Origin: Hybos culiciformis
Taxonomy: Eukaryota > Arthropoda > Insecta > Diptera > Hybotidae
Length of the DNA: 64,000 nt
Direction of reading: 5' to 3'
Assembly (NCBI GenBank): GCA_964007475.1
Contig: OZ023273.1
Coordinates: 148,215,308-148,279,307, forward strand
The position numbers and the translations under genes were made by a program. Of the stretch, positions 1-15,128 are shown in pieces. The stretch's first letter is position 1. Each line of letters starts with the position of its first letter. The notes below the pieces were generated by a model. That model did no database searches and was not told the origin of the DNA. It was given only the letters and a program-made list of their open reading frames with translations.

Positions 1-3000
1 GCATATTTAAGGATTCTACGTTATTAGTATGTATATATATAGCAACGTCTGTGAGCATAATTATTATATTAAAATTATAAAAATTTGTATAAAATATGAT
101 AATTTAAATTAGTTTATAAATGTGACTGGTAAATATTTGCCTAAATTAACTTAAAATTATATAGCAATAAAGAATTGGTTTTTTAGGAAAATTCCAAGAA
201 TTTCAATTTAATATTTTTTTTGTCATTAAGTTTTGAAATGAAAATACTTTTAGGTACATTATTATTTTGGTATAAAGTTTTTTTAAACAACAAATTGAAA
301 TGATTATGGTTCCAAGAGGTTATTTTTTCTTTTCCTCAAAATAAAATTTTTATGGATTATGTTTCTATGTGATTTTGAAATTAGGGTTCGGAAGTATTTA
401 ATTTGGATAAAATAAAACACCCATGAAATTTATGCATATCCTTTTTTTTTTTTTATTTAGTATCAATTTTTATTTTTTCTTTAATTTTTCCTTTTTTATA
501 TAGTTATAATTATGTAATAAAGGCGGGGCAAAATACAAAACATTGTATTTATTTTATTTCAAATTTCATCATCTAGAAAAACAGAAAAACAGTGATATTG
601 CATTATAAAAACATTTTGTTTACTGACTTTTTTTAATACTTATAGAAAAGCCTGTCTGTGAGTCACTACAGTATTGATATTGACAATATTAATTCAGGCA
701 ACAATCGTATAAAAGTAAGATATATATGGTCTACAGTACCTACAAAATAAGTTTGATGATTTATATATGGGGCCTTTTAATGGTTTTTTGTTTGTTTGTT
801 TGTTGTGTTTCAGTACTATTTTTACTCTCATTCATTTAAAACCATCCGATCGAGCTGAAATTTTGCTATAATGAATTGTCTTATATGCTAAATATGCTAA
901 ATTTCATCTCGATCGGGTGAAGGGAAGTGAGTTTTATTTTTAAATTCGGCACAAACAATCAATCAACGCGATCAAGTTAATAAACAACACAAGCACTTAC
1001 TTCAAGTGGACAAATTGGAATATTGGAACAAATTCCAGTCCGAGACCGTAGGATAATGGCAATACAACTACACCAAGACGACCGACAATAATGTAAAGGA
1101 TTTAAAAAGAAAGACTTTTAAAATTTCTTGCTAAAAAAAAATATTTAAAAATTGATTAACTTCTGTCTTTTTTATTGTTATTCTTTATAAGCAAAATATA
1201 AATAATTTTTTGATTTTATAAATATTATTTTCATAGATTTTCTTTAGATTTCTTATAAAGAGCATTTTGTCAGTCAAATAAATAAAATAATTTGATTTTC
1301 CAAGATTGTGTCTATCGCAGTATATTACAAAGTAAAAGATATAAAGCTGATATGATTAAATATAATTTTCATTTGACGTAACATAGTACTTTTTACAATT
1401 TAAATATATTAAATATGTAATTATAATTTTGCAATTAACTTAAATTACAATTTTAATTAGATTATTAACTCAATGAATAAGATTAAAAAGAAATAAAATA
1501 TAATATATTGAAAAAATATCTTAAGTTATTTCGAACAAAATTTTAACCCTATATTCAAATTATTAATTTCATAGAATAATAATGATGGTTTTTAAAATAA
1601 ACGTAGCCAAAAAAAAAGAAACCTAAAAATAAAAGGATATAGTAAATTTGTTATCAAGAATTCAAAAACCCCTTAAATATTTTCCCTAATTTATCATTAG
1701 AATTATTCCCAAGGTATATTGTATATAGAATCTTTGCTTTGTTTGTGTTTCTGAAGAAATTTCATTCTTACATTTTCTGATAATTATCCACAATGACCTC
1801 ATATAAATTAAATGAAACTAAATAATCGCCGACATTCAATTGCTGAGTCAACAGTTAGAAACTACTGCTGTGCGTATACGGTACTGTGTAGGCAAGGCAA
1901 AGTAGTGTACTGTTTCGATTGGAAATTTTCATCCAAAATCAGCCTTTTTTCAGAAAAACTCTTTCATACATAAATATTTTAAGCTGATTAAACTGAAGAA
2001 TACAAGCACAAAGCATTTCGTAGGTATAAAAATTATAACAAATGTATGAACTGTATGAAAATTACTATCTGAAAATAGGATTAAAAATAAAAAAAAACAT
2101 AATTTAATTATTAAATCCAATTTATTATATAATTAATATTAATTTTTGCGATAAAAAAATCAACTGCATTGAATAAAAATTTTCTTTAATCCCTTTTTTA
2201 TAAATCAATTTTCAATTTTTCAGTGTAGGTAATGCAGAATTTTTTTGTCATGATTTTTTTTTATATATACATGACGGCTTGAAATTCATGTCGGTAGTGG
2301 TTTAAATTTATTGAAGACAGTATATAATGAGAGTTTGCTTACCAATAAAAAAGTAAAAATTTACAACATTTTAAGGTAAATAAATAACGAACCTTTGGTG
2401 TATACTTCATTTAAGGGGTTTTTCTTTTCGTATATATTATCTCATTGAGACTGTTTGATAAACCAAAATCAACAATATTCGGACAAATTAAAATTTAGCA
2501 GTTTATGGATAAATAATGTTTATTGTGTTAATTGGATATTCTTTTTTTTTGTTTTTATAATTTTTCTGACACAAAGTTCAAAATCTAATAATAAAAAAAA
2601 TAAAAACTGTAACGATGAATAAATTTTCAGTTTATTTATTTAGGTATTTGCAGTTATTCAATCAAATCATTTGTTTGATCCATAATCTTTTCTTTTTTTT
2701 TTTTTGTAGGAAAACCTTTTTCTTTCAATAACTTTTTTTTTTTTATTTATTTTTGCTCTAGTTTGTCAAAGGAAAAACCATTAACGTGTTGTCCATTACC
2801 CTTAACAAATTTCATTGAATATTAAGTTTTTTTTTTTTCAAGAAAAAAGGGTACAAAATATTGGAAAATGTCGATAAAGATTGTTCAATTACAATAGAAA
2901 TTTTTTTTTTATTTTATTTTGGTCCAAAAAGATATTACTTGGTTGAATAAAAATTTTTACATATTTTATATAAAAAAAAAGTTAAAAAATTTTTTTTTTT

Positions 3001-6000
3001 TTTAGCTTTTCTGATTTCATTTTCATTTTAGTTAATGGAAAATATTGATTTTTATAATTATTTGTGTATATATGTATGTACTTATTATATATAGAATAAA
3101 TTTAATAAAGATATAAAAAAATTTTTAAGCGTAAAAACAATAACAATAAAATTTTTAATTTTTCGTGGTATGATTTGTAACGAATATACTATAGAGACTA
3201 AATATAGTAAGAAAAATTAAAGAAGCGTAAAATATTATGGTTGTGTAAGCAACTTCGTACTTAATGTAATATACTCAAACTACAAATATAATATACTCAA
3301 ACTATTTTCATTCATTCGCTTAGAGCAGAAGTGAATGCCCTTGATGGTTATGCTTTGTAAAAAAAAAGAAGTATAACCTATTTATTCGATTTTTTCTACA
3401 TTTTTCATTTTATTAAAGTCATGCCTACCTACCAATCATTAAAAATTTTTAAAAATACTGACTTTTAAAATTCTGTGTGTCAAACTTCTGTATATTAAAA
3501 TTCATCGAAATACAGAATTTTCTAAAATATACATGAGAGTTGCTGTATACATATGTATGTACACTAATGTTATGTTAAACTTATATGAACAAAACATAAA
3601 ATTATTGCATTGTATAACTATTTATTTACTGACTGAAAATTGTTTGTCTAACAACTGTGAAATTTATATTATTATATCAAGGATAAAACATAAAAAGAAC
3701 TTAAGATATCATTAAATAAGGAATTATATAAATTTTTTAAATATTCATTTGTGATCAATTTTATTCTGTCTATCATTCAAAATTTACTCCTAATTCAATT
3801 TGACCCATTTCTATAATAATATAATATTAAGTAATACATATTATTATAGTAAATTTTTAAGAAAATTTATTTCCATTTTTAGACATCCTTAAAATTCTAT
3901 GACCTGTTTCTATGAAAAAAAAAAAACAAAACAAAAAAAAAGATTGATGTTATGTTCTTTAATGTAGAAAAAAAGAAAATATTTTTTTTTTTTCAATACT
4001 TATCACATCATATACATTTAATATTGTAAAAGTCATTAATGATTCCAAATATTTATTATATTATACAAAATGATATTAAATTGATAAAAATCAATTTCAA
4101 GGATCTTTTATGCTGGACCATAAAAATCATTCATTATTACTTATTTTTATTATTTCTAATTTAATTTTTTTTTCTTCTTTTTTACTGTCTATTTCTTAAT
4201 GTATATTATGTATATATATATAATACATTATACCTACATTTAATATTTTATGTTGAAGATCTATTTTATTATGAAAAAAAAAAAACAAAAAATTATCTAA
4301 TTAATAAAAATGAGTATTAAAATAAATTACATTTTATACTACCTAAAAAAAAAGATGTAAATCTTTATTAAAGCCATTAAATAACAAAATAGGTTTCATC
4401 TTCATTTTATTATGAAAATTATATTTATATATCTGTTCCTGGTTATCCTGTTTCGGGGTAGAAATTATAATATTAAAAATATTTTGTGTGTGTTCATATT
4501 TTAAAGTAAAAAGTAATTATTTTTAATTCGTAAATTTGATATCAGAATAAAATAAGTTTTTATGAATGATTATAATATTAAGCTTGTGTACCAAAAGAAA
4601 TTGATAACCTAATGAGATGCGATGTGAGTAAACGCTTGCAAAACCTTTTTGTGTTATTTTTCGATGCCAATTTCATTCCCACAAAAAATATATTTTTAAA
4701 TAGAAAATCGTTAGAATGTGTTGTGACAACAAGAAATTGTTTTGGAAAATATAGAAAATTAAATTCTTATTGCTCTTTTTCAGAAAATTCAAAGATCTCA
4801 AAAATGACGAAAATCATGGAAATAAATTAACACAAGTATTTGAAATTTCAAATTATTCAAATAAACATAATTTATAGCTATTATAATATTTATGTACCTA
4901 TACTATAATTATATATCATAGTAAAGAAATGTCTTGATGATTCTTAAAAAAAAACAAGAAGAAAATAAATAAAAGTAAACAAAATTACTTTTTCTTTTTC
5001 AAACTTCGAAAATATGACAAAATAATTTCTAATTTTGATTATTATTATTTTTTAACGCTCTCAGGATACTTGAAATGTTTATTTATTTTTTTCAAAAAGT
5101 TTGAAATTTCTAAAGTTCTTGTCTTTAAATTAAGTCTTTAACTTTTATTTCTTATTATTATTATAATTTTTTTTTTTTTTGAAATTAAGTTGTCAATTAT
5201 ATACAAATTTTTTTTTACATTTTTAGGATGAAATGAAATAAAGTGTAAAAAAGAAGAAATTTTTTTTTAATTTTACTAATTAGTTAAATGATGGTAGAGA
5301 AGTCAATTTCAAAAGAGGAATTCAAATGGAAATCCTATTCTTCTTATTTTAATTTTTAATGTAAAAAGTTAAAGATGTTATAATTAAATCATAAAAAAAA
5401 TAAAAATCATCTCTATGTATTTGATTCATTAAATTTTTCCCTAAATCAAATTTTTTTTTTATGGTATTATTTTATTTTTATTTTTTTCTTTTGAAAATTT
5501 TATTTCATTTTTTTTCTAGTAAAATAATAATTTTTTGACTAAAGCATTTTGAATTTGACTTTTTTTTAAAGCTATTAAATTTTGAAGAAAATCTAAAATA
5601 AATTTTATCTTTTATGTTTTTCAATTTTATAGATTGAATTAAAAAGTTGAGTTTTATTTCAATTTTTAAATTAAATGGAAACCTATATAAACATAAATAT
5701 AGACTATTATCATTTGTAGACATAAAAACATAGACTAAAATTTTGTTCTCTTTAAATTATTATGTTATAAAATGAATACAATTTGATAAATTAATTTAAT
5801 TTAATCAAGATTATTGTATTTTATGTATTTCTGAATTGTTTTTACAAATGCAAAGAATGTTAAATATAAACCTGATCCTTTGATTATTGGTAATCGTCTT
5901 AATGATACTATTAGTGTTCGAATATTGTCCAAAACATTCGAGAAAAATTTGAAATCAAACACGACCTTTAGTCCTGAAACCACTATAAACTATTTCTTCT

Positions 6001-6855
6001 AAGATATTTTTTTCATCTAATCTTAAGTTAAAAAATAGTAATAACAATATTATCGCATCTACTAAAATTTAGTTACTATCAATCACTTCAAAAACTAATT
6101 CAATTTAGTATTAAATATATTTTATTTAATACTAGTCCCCTATGTAATACTCCAATTTCTAATATTGAATTTATTGTAAATATTATAAAAATAATATAAT
6201 TGTATATCTATATATACTTATTTTCACTGAAGTTAACTTAATGTCAAATCAAGACAAAAATAAAATAAATATTTGATAAATATTGAGTGAAAATTTAACC
6301 AGAAAATAAAAATTGAATAAAATTTAGGTATATTTTGATGAAGAAAATAAACCTGAATAAAATTATATAATTTTTTTTATTTTTTTTTTCTTCATCAAAT
6401 AACATAATAAAATGAAATGAAATTGTCAAGTGCGAGAGTATAAGCAGATAATGTATCAATTTGAATTCAAGGACTAAATCACTTTGAACATTCAGTAAAT
6501 TTTTCATTGAAAACATTTGAAAATAAAATATATATTATATGCACGTATGTGTACCTATATATAGGTATAAAATAAAATAAATAGAATAATAAATAAAGAA
6601 AATGAAAACAAAATGAAAATAAAGTAATCCTTTTTTTGCGTATGCAACAAGTGTACTGAATGCGAGAATTATCCAAAGCAGTGATTTTAAAATTGAAAGG
6701 TGACTGATAGATATAAAAATACATATGTATACATAAATCTGTATATTTTAACTTTTTATTTATTTATATTTCAATCAATTTACTATCGAGAATTTTAGGA
6801 TTTATTTTCAAAATTTTATTGTAAAAAAAAAAAAAAAAAAAAAGATGGGTATGAT
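1..6855. other. AT-rich gene-free stretch, probable intron
   Basis: No exon, RNA gene or long open frame with family resemblance is visible on either strand. The DNA is dominated by poly-A/T runs and TATATA/TATGTA simple sequence. A slightly more GC-rich patch at about 830-1110 contains a dispersed repeat motif listed separately. A short direct repeat (AATATACTCAAACTA, twice) lies at about 3269-3305. If the C-terminal exon of the gamma-subunit gene lies left of the window, this whole stretch is part of its intron; that is inference. Confidence 0.5.
830..1110. repeat. dispersed repeat fragment with CGATCGAGCTGAAATTTTG core
   Basis: This patch is less AT-rich than its surroundings. It starts with CCGATCGAGCTGAAATTTTG near 847 and carries an imperfect inverted counterpart, AAATTTCATCTCGATCGGGT, near 899-918. 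The GAGCTGAAATTTT core recurs inside an intron of the coiled-coil gene near 50,690, and a shortened form (GCGAGCTGAAATTTG) occurs near 40,590. Recurrence in unrelated contexts suggests a dispersed mobile-element-derived sequence. No protein similarity was recognised, so the family cannot be named. Confidence 0.4.
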
Positions 6856-6943
6856 TTCAAAGCGCGACACATGTGGAATGGTCTCCCAGGTTGACTGCTT
6901 TTAAGCGATTGCTGATATTGTAATATTAGTGCCAAAATAATTT
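6856..6943 (+). pseudogene. decayed non-LTR retrotransposon fragment (RT C-terminal motif)
   Basis: Read on the plus strand, this patch gives YDFKARHMWNGLP, then after a one-base frame shift RLTAFKRLLIL and a stop. A WN-(S/G)-LP motif followed by an (S)LxxFKxxL segment is the typical C-terminal signature of reverse transcriptases of jockey/R1/CR1-like LINEs. The two halves are in different frames and nothing recognisable lies upstream, where a long poly-A run abuts, so this would be a short dead remnant. The identification rests on about 25 residues and is tentative. Confidence 0.4.
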
Positions 6944-9900
6944 TTTTATTAAATTCATATCATTTTGGGTTGAGATATTTATGCTAAAATTTTAATTTAT
7001 TGAGATTATTGAAGGCATATTCGCTTTTCATATACATAGTTATATATATACAGTTGAATCATTTATATTTAAATTATGATTATAACGCTGAAGTGGGAAA
7101 GACACTTTTATTTTTTGTATGAACTTTGGAAACTTAATTATATACTCCTCTATATATGATTTTGTAAGAATTTCTTTTCATTTTCCGCAATAATAAACAG
7201 GTTATAAAAAAAAATATATACAAATTTATTTAGTAATGAAAATCTGTTTGATTTCCTTTAGGAAAAAATTTATAATTCAATATGTGTTAGAAGAAAAAAA
7301 GAATTATTTATTCATTCATTTATTTAAGAGGATGCGAAAAGAACACCTGACATTTTTATATTCAAATTCAACTTTCTAATTTTGGTAAGAATTTATAAAA
7401 TAACTTTTTAAGCTATACACTGGTACAATACTAGTTGGTAAAAAAAATCAAATAAAAATAATGAATCTAGTGCTTTTTTTTTCATAAATTTTTTCCCCAA
7501 ACGGGCGAGTGATTAGAATTAGTAGAAATAAAATTTTCATTTGCAGAACTTTCGTTTGTATTCGATTCAAAAATAGTCGAACTGGAAATCCTCTTACAAA
7601 TGGTCTTAACCACTGTTTTAGGAATGGTATTATACTTTTATATACATTTCTTATTTTTTATAAACTGAATGTAATTCTTCCGTTTTTTAAATTTCATAAA
7701 AATTAATGAATAATATAATAATATACATAATATTCCATGGCGTATAAAAATAAAAAATAAAATAACATTTTAGCTATCACAAAGAGGACTCCATTGTGGA
7801 TTCATAAAATACTTGAAAATTCGTATAATACAAAACAACCATATGCTGCTATGTCAAAAGACATTTTTTCATAAATAAATTTAAAATAAACATTTCATCT
7901 TATTCTTTTTTCTTTTTTTTATATTGTGCTTATCGTATTCACAAAAAAAAAAAAGTTCATTCATGAAATTCACGAGATCATAAAGTAGATACATATATAT
8001 ATATACTTTACACAGTATATTTAAATATATTAGAATATGCATATAAATATACGAACGATGTGTACATAATGTTTGCCTTACTGGAATGGAGAATATATAA
8101 TATCATTATGCATAAACATTTAAATTTAAAAAAACATTACACTCAGTGATATTTTCTGCCTTTCCATCCATAAATTGGAAAATATAGGGGTTATATACGT
8201 ATATTAATAGATATACATATAATATGTATATTTTATGTGCTATATATTTTGTAATATAATATATAATATCTCTCCAAAGTGATAATAATAAACACGAAAA
8301 AGTTTTCACATTTTCCAATAGCTTCGATGACAAACTTTTCGTTTTGAAAAAAAAACTTTTTTATTTTTTATTATTAATGGATAGTAGATACAGATAGTAT
8401 AGTGAAAGTATATTCAGATGATGACAAATTGGACAGTCTTTAATGTGGAAAGCAATTTAATTATAATATTGATTTAATTAAAACTATGTACATTGTATAT
8501 TGGTTTGTTTGATCAAATTATTATTATTTTGTTTAATTTAAGCCTTTTAAGAACTTTTGATTAATTTATATGATTTCCGGTTAGACGTGAAATTAAAAGG
8601 TTAATAAAATACTGGGAAAATGTTTGAATTTTTCTAATAAAAAAAAAGTTAAATAAATATAAAAAATTTTTAGGAATTTGAGTTCGATTTGTGTTTTTTT
8701 TTTCTTCAATATTTACCATCGATATATTTATATGTCATTCACAGTTCAGAGTAAGTAGAATTCAAAAAAATTTTACAAAAAAAAAATGTATGTATTCAAA
8801 ATATTATTTATATAAAGTATATGTATATTCATATAAAATCAACAATATTACATTATATACTACATAATGGACCCTATACAAAAGAAAATTAAATTTCTAA
8901 GCAACATAAGTTGTTGAAATACATATTTCATTGATATGTATTTTTATATATATGTACCTAAATAAATAACATTTGTACATTGCATAAAAGCTGTACAAAT
9001 ATACATCATATATAGTATTAGACGCTGTATGTTTAATCAACATATACAACACATATATATATTCACATAAATATATGTATTTTTATGTTGGTACAATATA
9101 TTTTAAATTTCTATTGTTAAAATTGAAAAAGGAAAATACAAAAAAACAAAAAACATTTCACCAAAAACTAAAACAAAATAGGAAATTATTATTACATTCA
9201 TTTCAGATTTATTTTTTTTTCCTTCGGGTTTTAAATCTAAAACGTGATGTTCATTTAAAATTAAATATCAGAGCATAAAATTTTATGATATGAAATTAAA
9301 AAAAAAAAGAAAATAAATAAAACAGGGTGAAATATCTGAAAATTTGAATAGTTCCGGAATATTCTAGGTGCTGAAAAACCCTACAATCGCATTACATACA
9401 GCAATAATAATTGTAATGATAGGTATAAAAAGAAAAATTAAAGGAAAAGAATAACTAAATTATTAATGTGTGACAAAATATAAGTAATGTGTATTCTTCT
9501 TAAAATGTCTATCTTTATTTTCAAATGACATATATATTTTGATAAAAATTTATTTCCTCACTAAGGATTGTATATACATATTATAATTTTTATTGTGGTT
9601 CCCAAATGTAAATTGTCATATTATTTACTTAAGATATTATTATGTTTTGCAAAATAAATTCATATATGTGCTATCTTATTAAAAAAAAACAAATTCCCAA
9701 GTTATGTATGTTTTTCCCCAAGTTTAAGTTTTTCGAAATTGATTTTACAAAGATAACATTTTCAGAAGAGTTTTTTTCTACACATAAGATTAAGGATAAG
9801 GTCTTAGTTACCACTCGAAGATTTTGATAACACTATTCAAGAAATTTATAACTTTAATCGTAGAGTTATGAATTCAAAACTGTTAGATACCACTACTGTT

Positions 9901-12900
9901 ACTTATAAAGATTACATTTTTAAATATTTCAAATGTCTTCTCATTTAATACAATATTGTTATGTTAATTGTTTTCCACAAGCAATGCATTATTCATCAAT
10001 CAAAATTTCTTTTAATTTGTTCAAGTTTTTGATTCATTAATTAGACAATTAGTAAGTATTTCAAGTACATTATACATCATGGAATATTTGAACTTTAAAA
10101 TAATAATACTTAAAAAATAATTTGAATATTACTCGACTCGGAAAAAGTATGTATATTAAACATTTTAATATGAAAATATTAACATTTTTAATTGGAATGA
10201 CTGATCCCCTTTAAAGACATTGGATCTAAGAAAATTATTAAATAAATCAGGATCTTTAATACATTCATTATTACTATCAACAACTCTTTCTTTAGTATGT
10301 CTTCCACTGATCTCCCAACTCTTTCTATTAGTGTTATCACCATATTAAATTTGTCAATGTGTTTATTCATTTATTTCATTCCAAATAAATTTCAACATAA
10401 TTATATATTATATATTTATTTTTTCTGAAAATTTTCACCTACATATACATTTATATATTTCCCATAAGCTAATTTTCGATATTAAATATTAAATACATAT
10501 ATTCAAATTTTATTTTGGTTTAAGTTTTCAAGTGAAGAAAAATAATACAAGAAAATAAAAACTAAACAGAACTGAACAACAAAGCTGATGAATATAATAT
10601 GGATCACGTAGTTTGTTTTCCTTTTTGTTTAAAATTTGTTAAGTTCCGAAAAGAAGAAAAAATCTTTTACATTTCATGAAAAAAAAAATATACATATATA
10701 TATTTTTTAGGAGATGACATAAAATAAACTTTTCTTTTAAAAAAAAAATGAAAAACGTTTCTTTTGTTTTCCTTAAATTTTTATTTCAAGAGGTTGCCAC
10801 ATGAAGTACCTTCAACAATTTATAAGATTGAAATAAATTAAGCAAAAGAGAGAGAAAATTTATTTTTTTTTATTTTATTTCTTTTAATTCAAGGCTAAAA
10901 TAATGTAAGGGTATTTTTTCAACAAAATATTGAAAATAAAATTTTACTTAATTATTTGCTCTTTATATTTTTGCCCTTCAACCAAAATTTTTAAATGATC
11001 TTTTTATTTTGAAAAAAAAAAAAAAAAATTAATTATGCCCAATTTATTAAAAAAAAGTTTTCCTATTTCAGGCACAGAATGTTTTTCAAAGAAGAAATTC
11101 CCTAAACTAGGTAGTACGATTTTATCGCTTAATTTATATTTATATTTCGGCAAACGAAAGTGCTTTCACTGCCATGAAAAAATTAAGAAATAAAAGACAG
11201 TACATCATAAGTAAAGTATGAAGGCCGTTCACAACATTTCAATAAAAAATTATTTTCAGGAAATTTCTTTGTTAATATTTCCCCAATCAATCCTTGGTAT
11301 GTGTTTTTACGATATTTACTCATATCCCAATTTTCATGGCAATAAATTTTCAGCTCCCTGTCCGAGTTCTTGGACTGATTCAAAGATTAGATTCCTTTTA
11401 TCGGTAGATTCCCTTTATCGGCCCTCATACTGATTTTCATCAGAATTCACTAAAACTTTAATAAATGAAAATAATTTCGATCTTTGCTGAGTTGAGAAGT
11501 CTACACTCGAAGAAATTTATTGTTTAGCTTTCATAAAACTTTTTTTACTAATCTTATTTACCTACATTTAATAAAAAAAATTGTTATTTGTTTTTGTAAA
11601 ATTGTTTTTCTGGAATAATAATATAATTAAGGACAAACTAAATAATTATAAAATTGAGATTATGCGTGACATTTGAAATTTTCAATCTAATTAAATATTA
11701 ACAAAAAAAAAATTATGTTCGTAGAAATGTTCACACAAAAAAATTTAGGAATAAATAATAAGGTTAAAACACTTATTTTTAAATTGCTTAATATAAAAAA
11801 AAACACTAAAATAAAGTTTATTAAAGGAATAAATAAACTAATGTTTTTACTTGAAACAAAAAATAAAATAAATTATGTGAATTTAATAGAATAAGTGAAA
11901 TTTTATTGGGAAATTCGCTTACGTGAAATCATGTAGCTAAATATTGCAAAAATATAAAAATTTATAATATAAAAATATTTATTTATTTATAATATAATTT
12001 ATCGCCGAACTAAGAAAAACATAAATTTTTTTAAATTTTCCATTTAATTTAAGAACCTCTGAATTGGTGTTCCTTCTTCTTACTATTATTCTTTTCAGTT
12101 TACTTTTCAGATTTATATATACTTGCTAATATATATGAAGGAAGATTGACACCATCGATAGTTTAGTATATAAGGAAAATAGTTTATGTTAAAAAATGTA
12201 AATTATGTTATATAAAATCTATAAAATAAATAAAATAAAATAAAACATGTATTAGATAGTCGTATATAAGAAGTACGAAAATATGTATATGTCAAACACT
12301 TAGTAAAAGGAAATTTATGATATATTACGACATAATAAATATCTCGATGAAATAATAATTTTCCTTAATGCAAGAATTTATGTTTGTGAAAAAATTATAA
12401 TTGAATTTTTATACAAAATACTAGTTATAAGCCCACGACCGATATTGTGTGCTTGGGGATAGAAAAGCTTACTTATTTAAAATAAAATTATCCAAAACTG
12501 AATTATATTTGAATTATATTAGGCTGGCCATGCTCAAAGACAAAAAAAAATAAAACGAATACACAATCCAGACATACATCAACGAAGAATCGTGCTCGAT
12601 TTCATTATATATTAAATATTAAATTTTCAGCACTTGCTGAAAACTAAAAATCAAACTTGAAGCAGAAGAAAAGTAAAAATATTACAGGTTCTGATAAGGT
12701 ACGTAAAAATCACTATAATAACAAAAAGACATTGGGTTCGATGCTGAATAGACCTTCCGAAAAATTATTGAGGCACATTTTTCAGAATTTGCATGGACGA
12801 TAAGAAAAAATAATTGAATGAACCAGTCTATACACAATACTTTATATTATAAACCATTAACTCAACCTAACAAATTTGCCCAATGTTAATAATTGATAAT

Positions 12901-15126
12901 AATAATTGGTAAAAATTACATATTTATAATGCCTCAAGAATGCCCTCAATTGTGTATAAGGATATATTATTGAAAGTAAGCAATAAAGTAAATAAACATA
13001 CATATAAATGACCATAACGCATTTATGTTTATTATAATAAAATTGGAAAACAAATTATGCTTGTACAATACACCACTTATAAGCTTTTTATTATAAACAA
13101 AAAGAAATAATGTGTGTATAAGACAGATACTTATTTCTTAAAATGTAAGTACGTAAGTAGTATTACCATTGAGGAAGAATCGTATAGAGAGGGTTATTTT
13201 CATTTACAACATTTGTGTACATATTTTTGTTTAAATTAGAAAATTAAAATATTAAATTAAAATATTGATCGTATATTAGTTAGATACTTGAACGAAAGCG
13301 AAACAGCGAAATTATGATATAAAATAAGATGGAAATCGTCATTCCAACATAAAATCCAAAATAGATTTGGCCCTCCACTGATTAGAAATATAAATTTTAA
13401 GACGGAAAGAGATCTTTTGTCATCAAATAATATATTGAAATTAAAGAAGACTTAAGAGTATATAATTAAAAAATAGCTCATTAATGAGGAAATATATATT
13501 TCAGTATATGGAAAGAGTGAGTATTTTATGATATTTTTGTTTAACTGATCCATTTTCAAGTATATGTAACATTCAGATTATGTGCGTCTAATGTATTTAA
13601 TCATTTAGAGTGAATTTTTTATTAGTTTAGTTAACAATAAATAATATTATTAATTAATTTAATGTAAATGCCTGCCTTTTGAATATGGTTAAAAAAAAAA
13701 TTATAATGAGATTTTTGAATAACATTAAACACATTAGGCAATTGAAATTATAATAAATTCCATTTTTGTTTTTTGTGTAGAATTAAGTAAAATTCAATCA
13801 AAGGAATTTATTCATATATTTTAATTTCGTTCGATTAGTCCTTCATAATTTTATTTATATCTTCTCTTAACTTAAAATTAGCAAATTAAACATTTTCTAA
13901 GTACTGCTTATGGTAACGAAAATTGTCTTAAACATCTTATATTGACCATAATCTTTCCAGTGAAACTATTTCCATCCGAATCACTGCAGAAATATTTACC
14001 ACTCTTCTTATCCATTTCGTCTTTAATATAAAATAAATAATTAAAAAATAACAAAATTAAAAAAAGAAATAAAAATTATTATCAAACTGTCAAATGAATT
14101 CAACATCTTTTCTTAGAATGACCGTATAATAAAAAAAAATATATTTATATCTTCCAACATAAAATATATTCTTTTTATAGTTATTGACTGCGAATACATT
14201 AATTCAATTAAAAGTTTATATTATGCTCCCTTAATGTGAGCATGCCTACGTGTGGTAAATTATAATGCCTTTAACTTTTTTACAAGTATCAAATTTCGAT
14301 TATAATAAGATTTAGTAATTTTCATTAAAAAAAAAACAAATAACTAAACAACAATGTAACATATGTACAAGTATATAATGTACAGTGTACATAACATGTA
14401 TACAAGAGTGTAATCATATTTCAAATTAAGGGAAGGAAAATTATGAAATATATCCTAAATAACAACAGAAAACATTTTTTTTTTTACAAGTTTTGTATAA
14501 TTTTAATTTTTGAACAAAACATTTTCTTGGAATTAGAAAAACCAAAGCAAAGCTATATACATACAGTTTTTTTTTTCCGTTATATCGATTACCAATTGAA
14601 AATAAGAAAATGAAAATTTTAATTGCTACATTATACAAATAAATATTTTCATATGTGAGCACTTATGTACAAAGTATTATAGTGAATGTATGTTCATAAC
14701 TGTGTGTATAATGCCGAGAATTGAAGTGAGTGGAATATAAGTTGTTTTTCTTATCAAGACTTTAGTTAGAATAAAAGAGTCGAGGTGTTTAAATTAATTA
14801 TTGGCAACTAAAGGAACAGGAGACAATTTAGACAATCTATCTTTGGAAATTTTTTGTCGAATTAAAGAAGGATTTAAAAATTCGTTGGAAAAATTAAGGC
14901 CGAAATAAAATGATAAAAAATAATTTCAAGGAATAAAGTATGTATAATAAAAATATTTATTTATCCCATGCAGAGTGTTTCGTTTGAAGCCACTTAACTT
15001 TGATCGAATATTTAAAAGTATTTTAAATGAATTTGAAATCAATTAAAAAATTTAACTTAATAATCAATATAACTTATATTGTAAGTTTTTAGTCCATTCA
15101 TTTCAATATTGCATACATAATATCTA
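6944..15126. other. AT-rich gene-free stretch
   Basis: No gene is supported. Short open frames at 7509-7706 and 11183-11433 sit in slightly more complex sequence but match no family I recognise. The rest is simple-sequence DNA with many poly-A/T runs. It probably belongs to the gamma-subunit intron. Confidence 0.5.
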
Positions 15127-15128
15127 AA

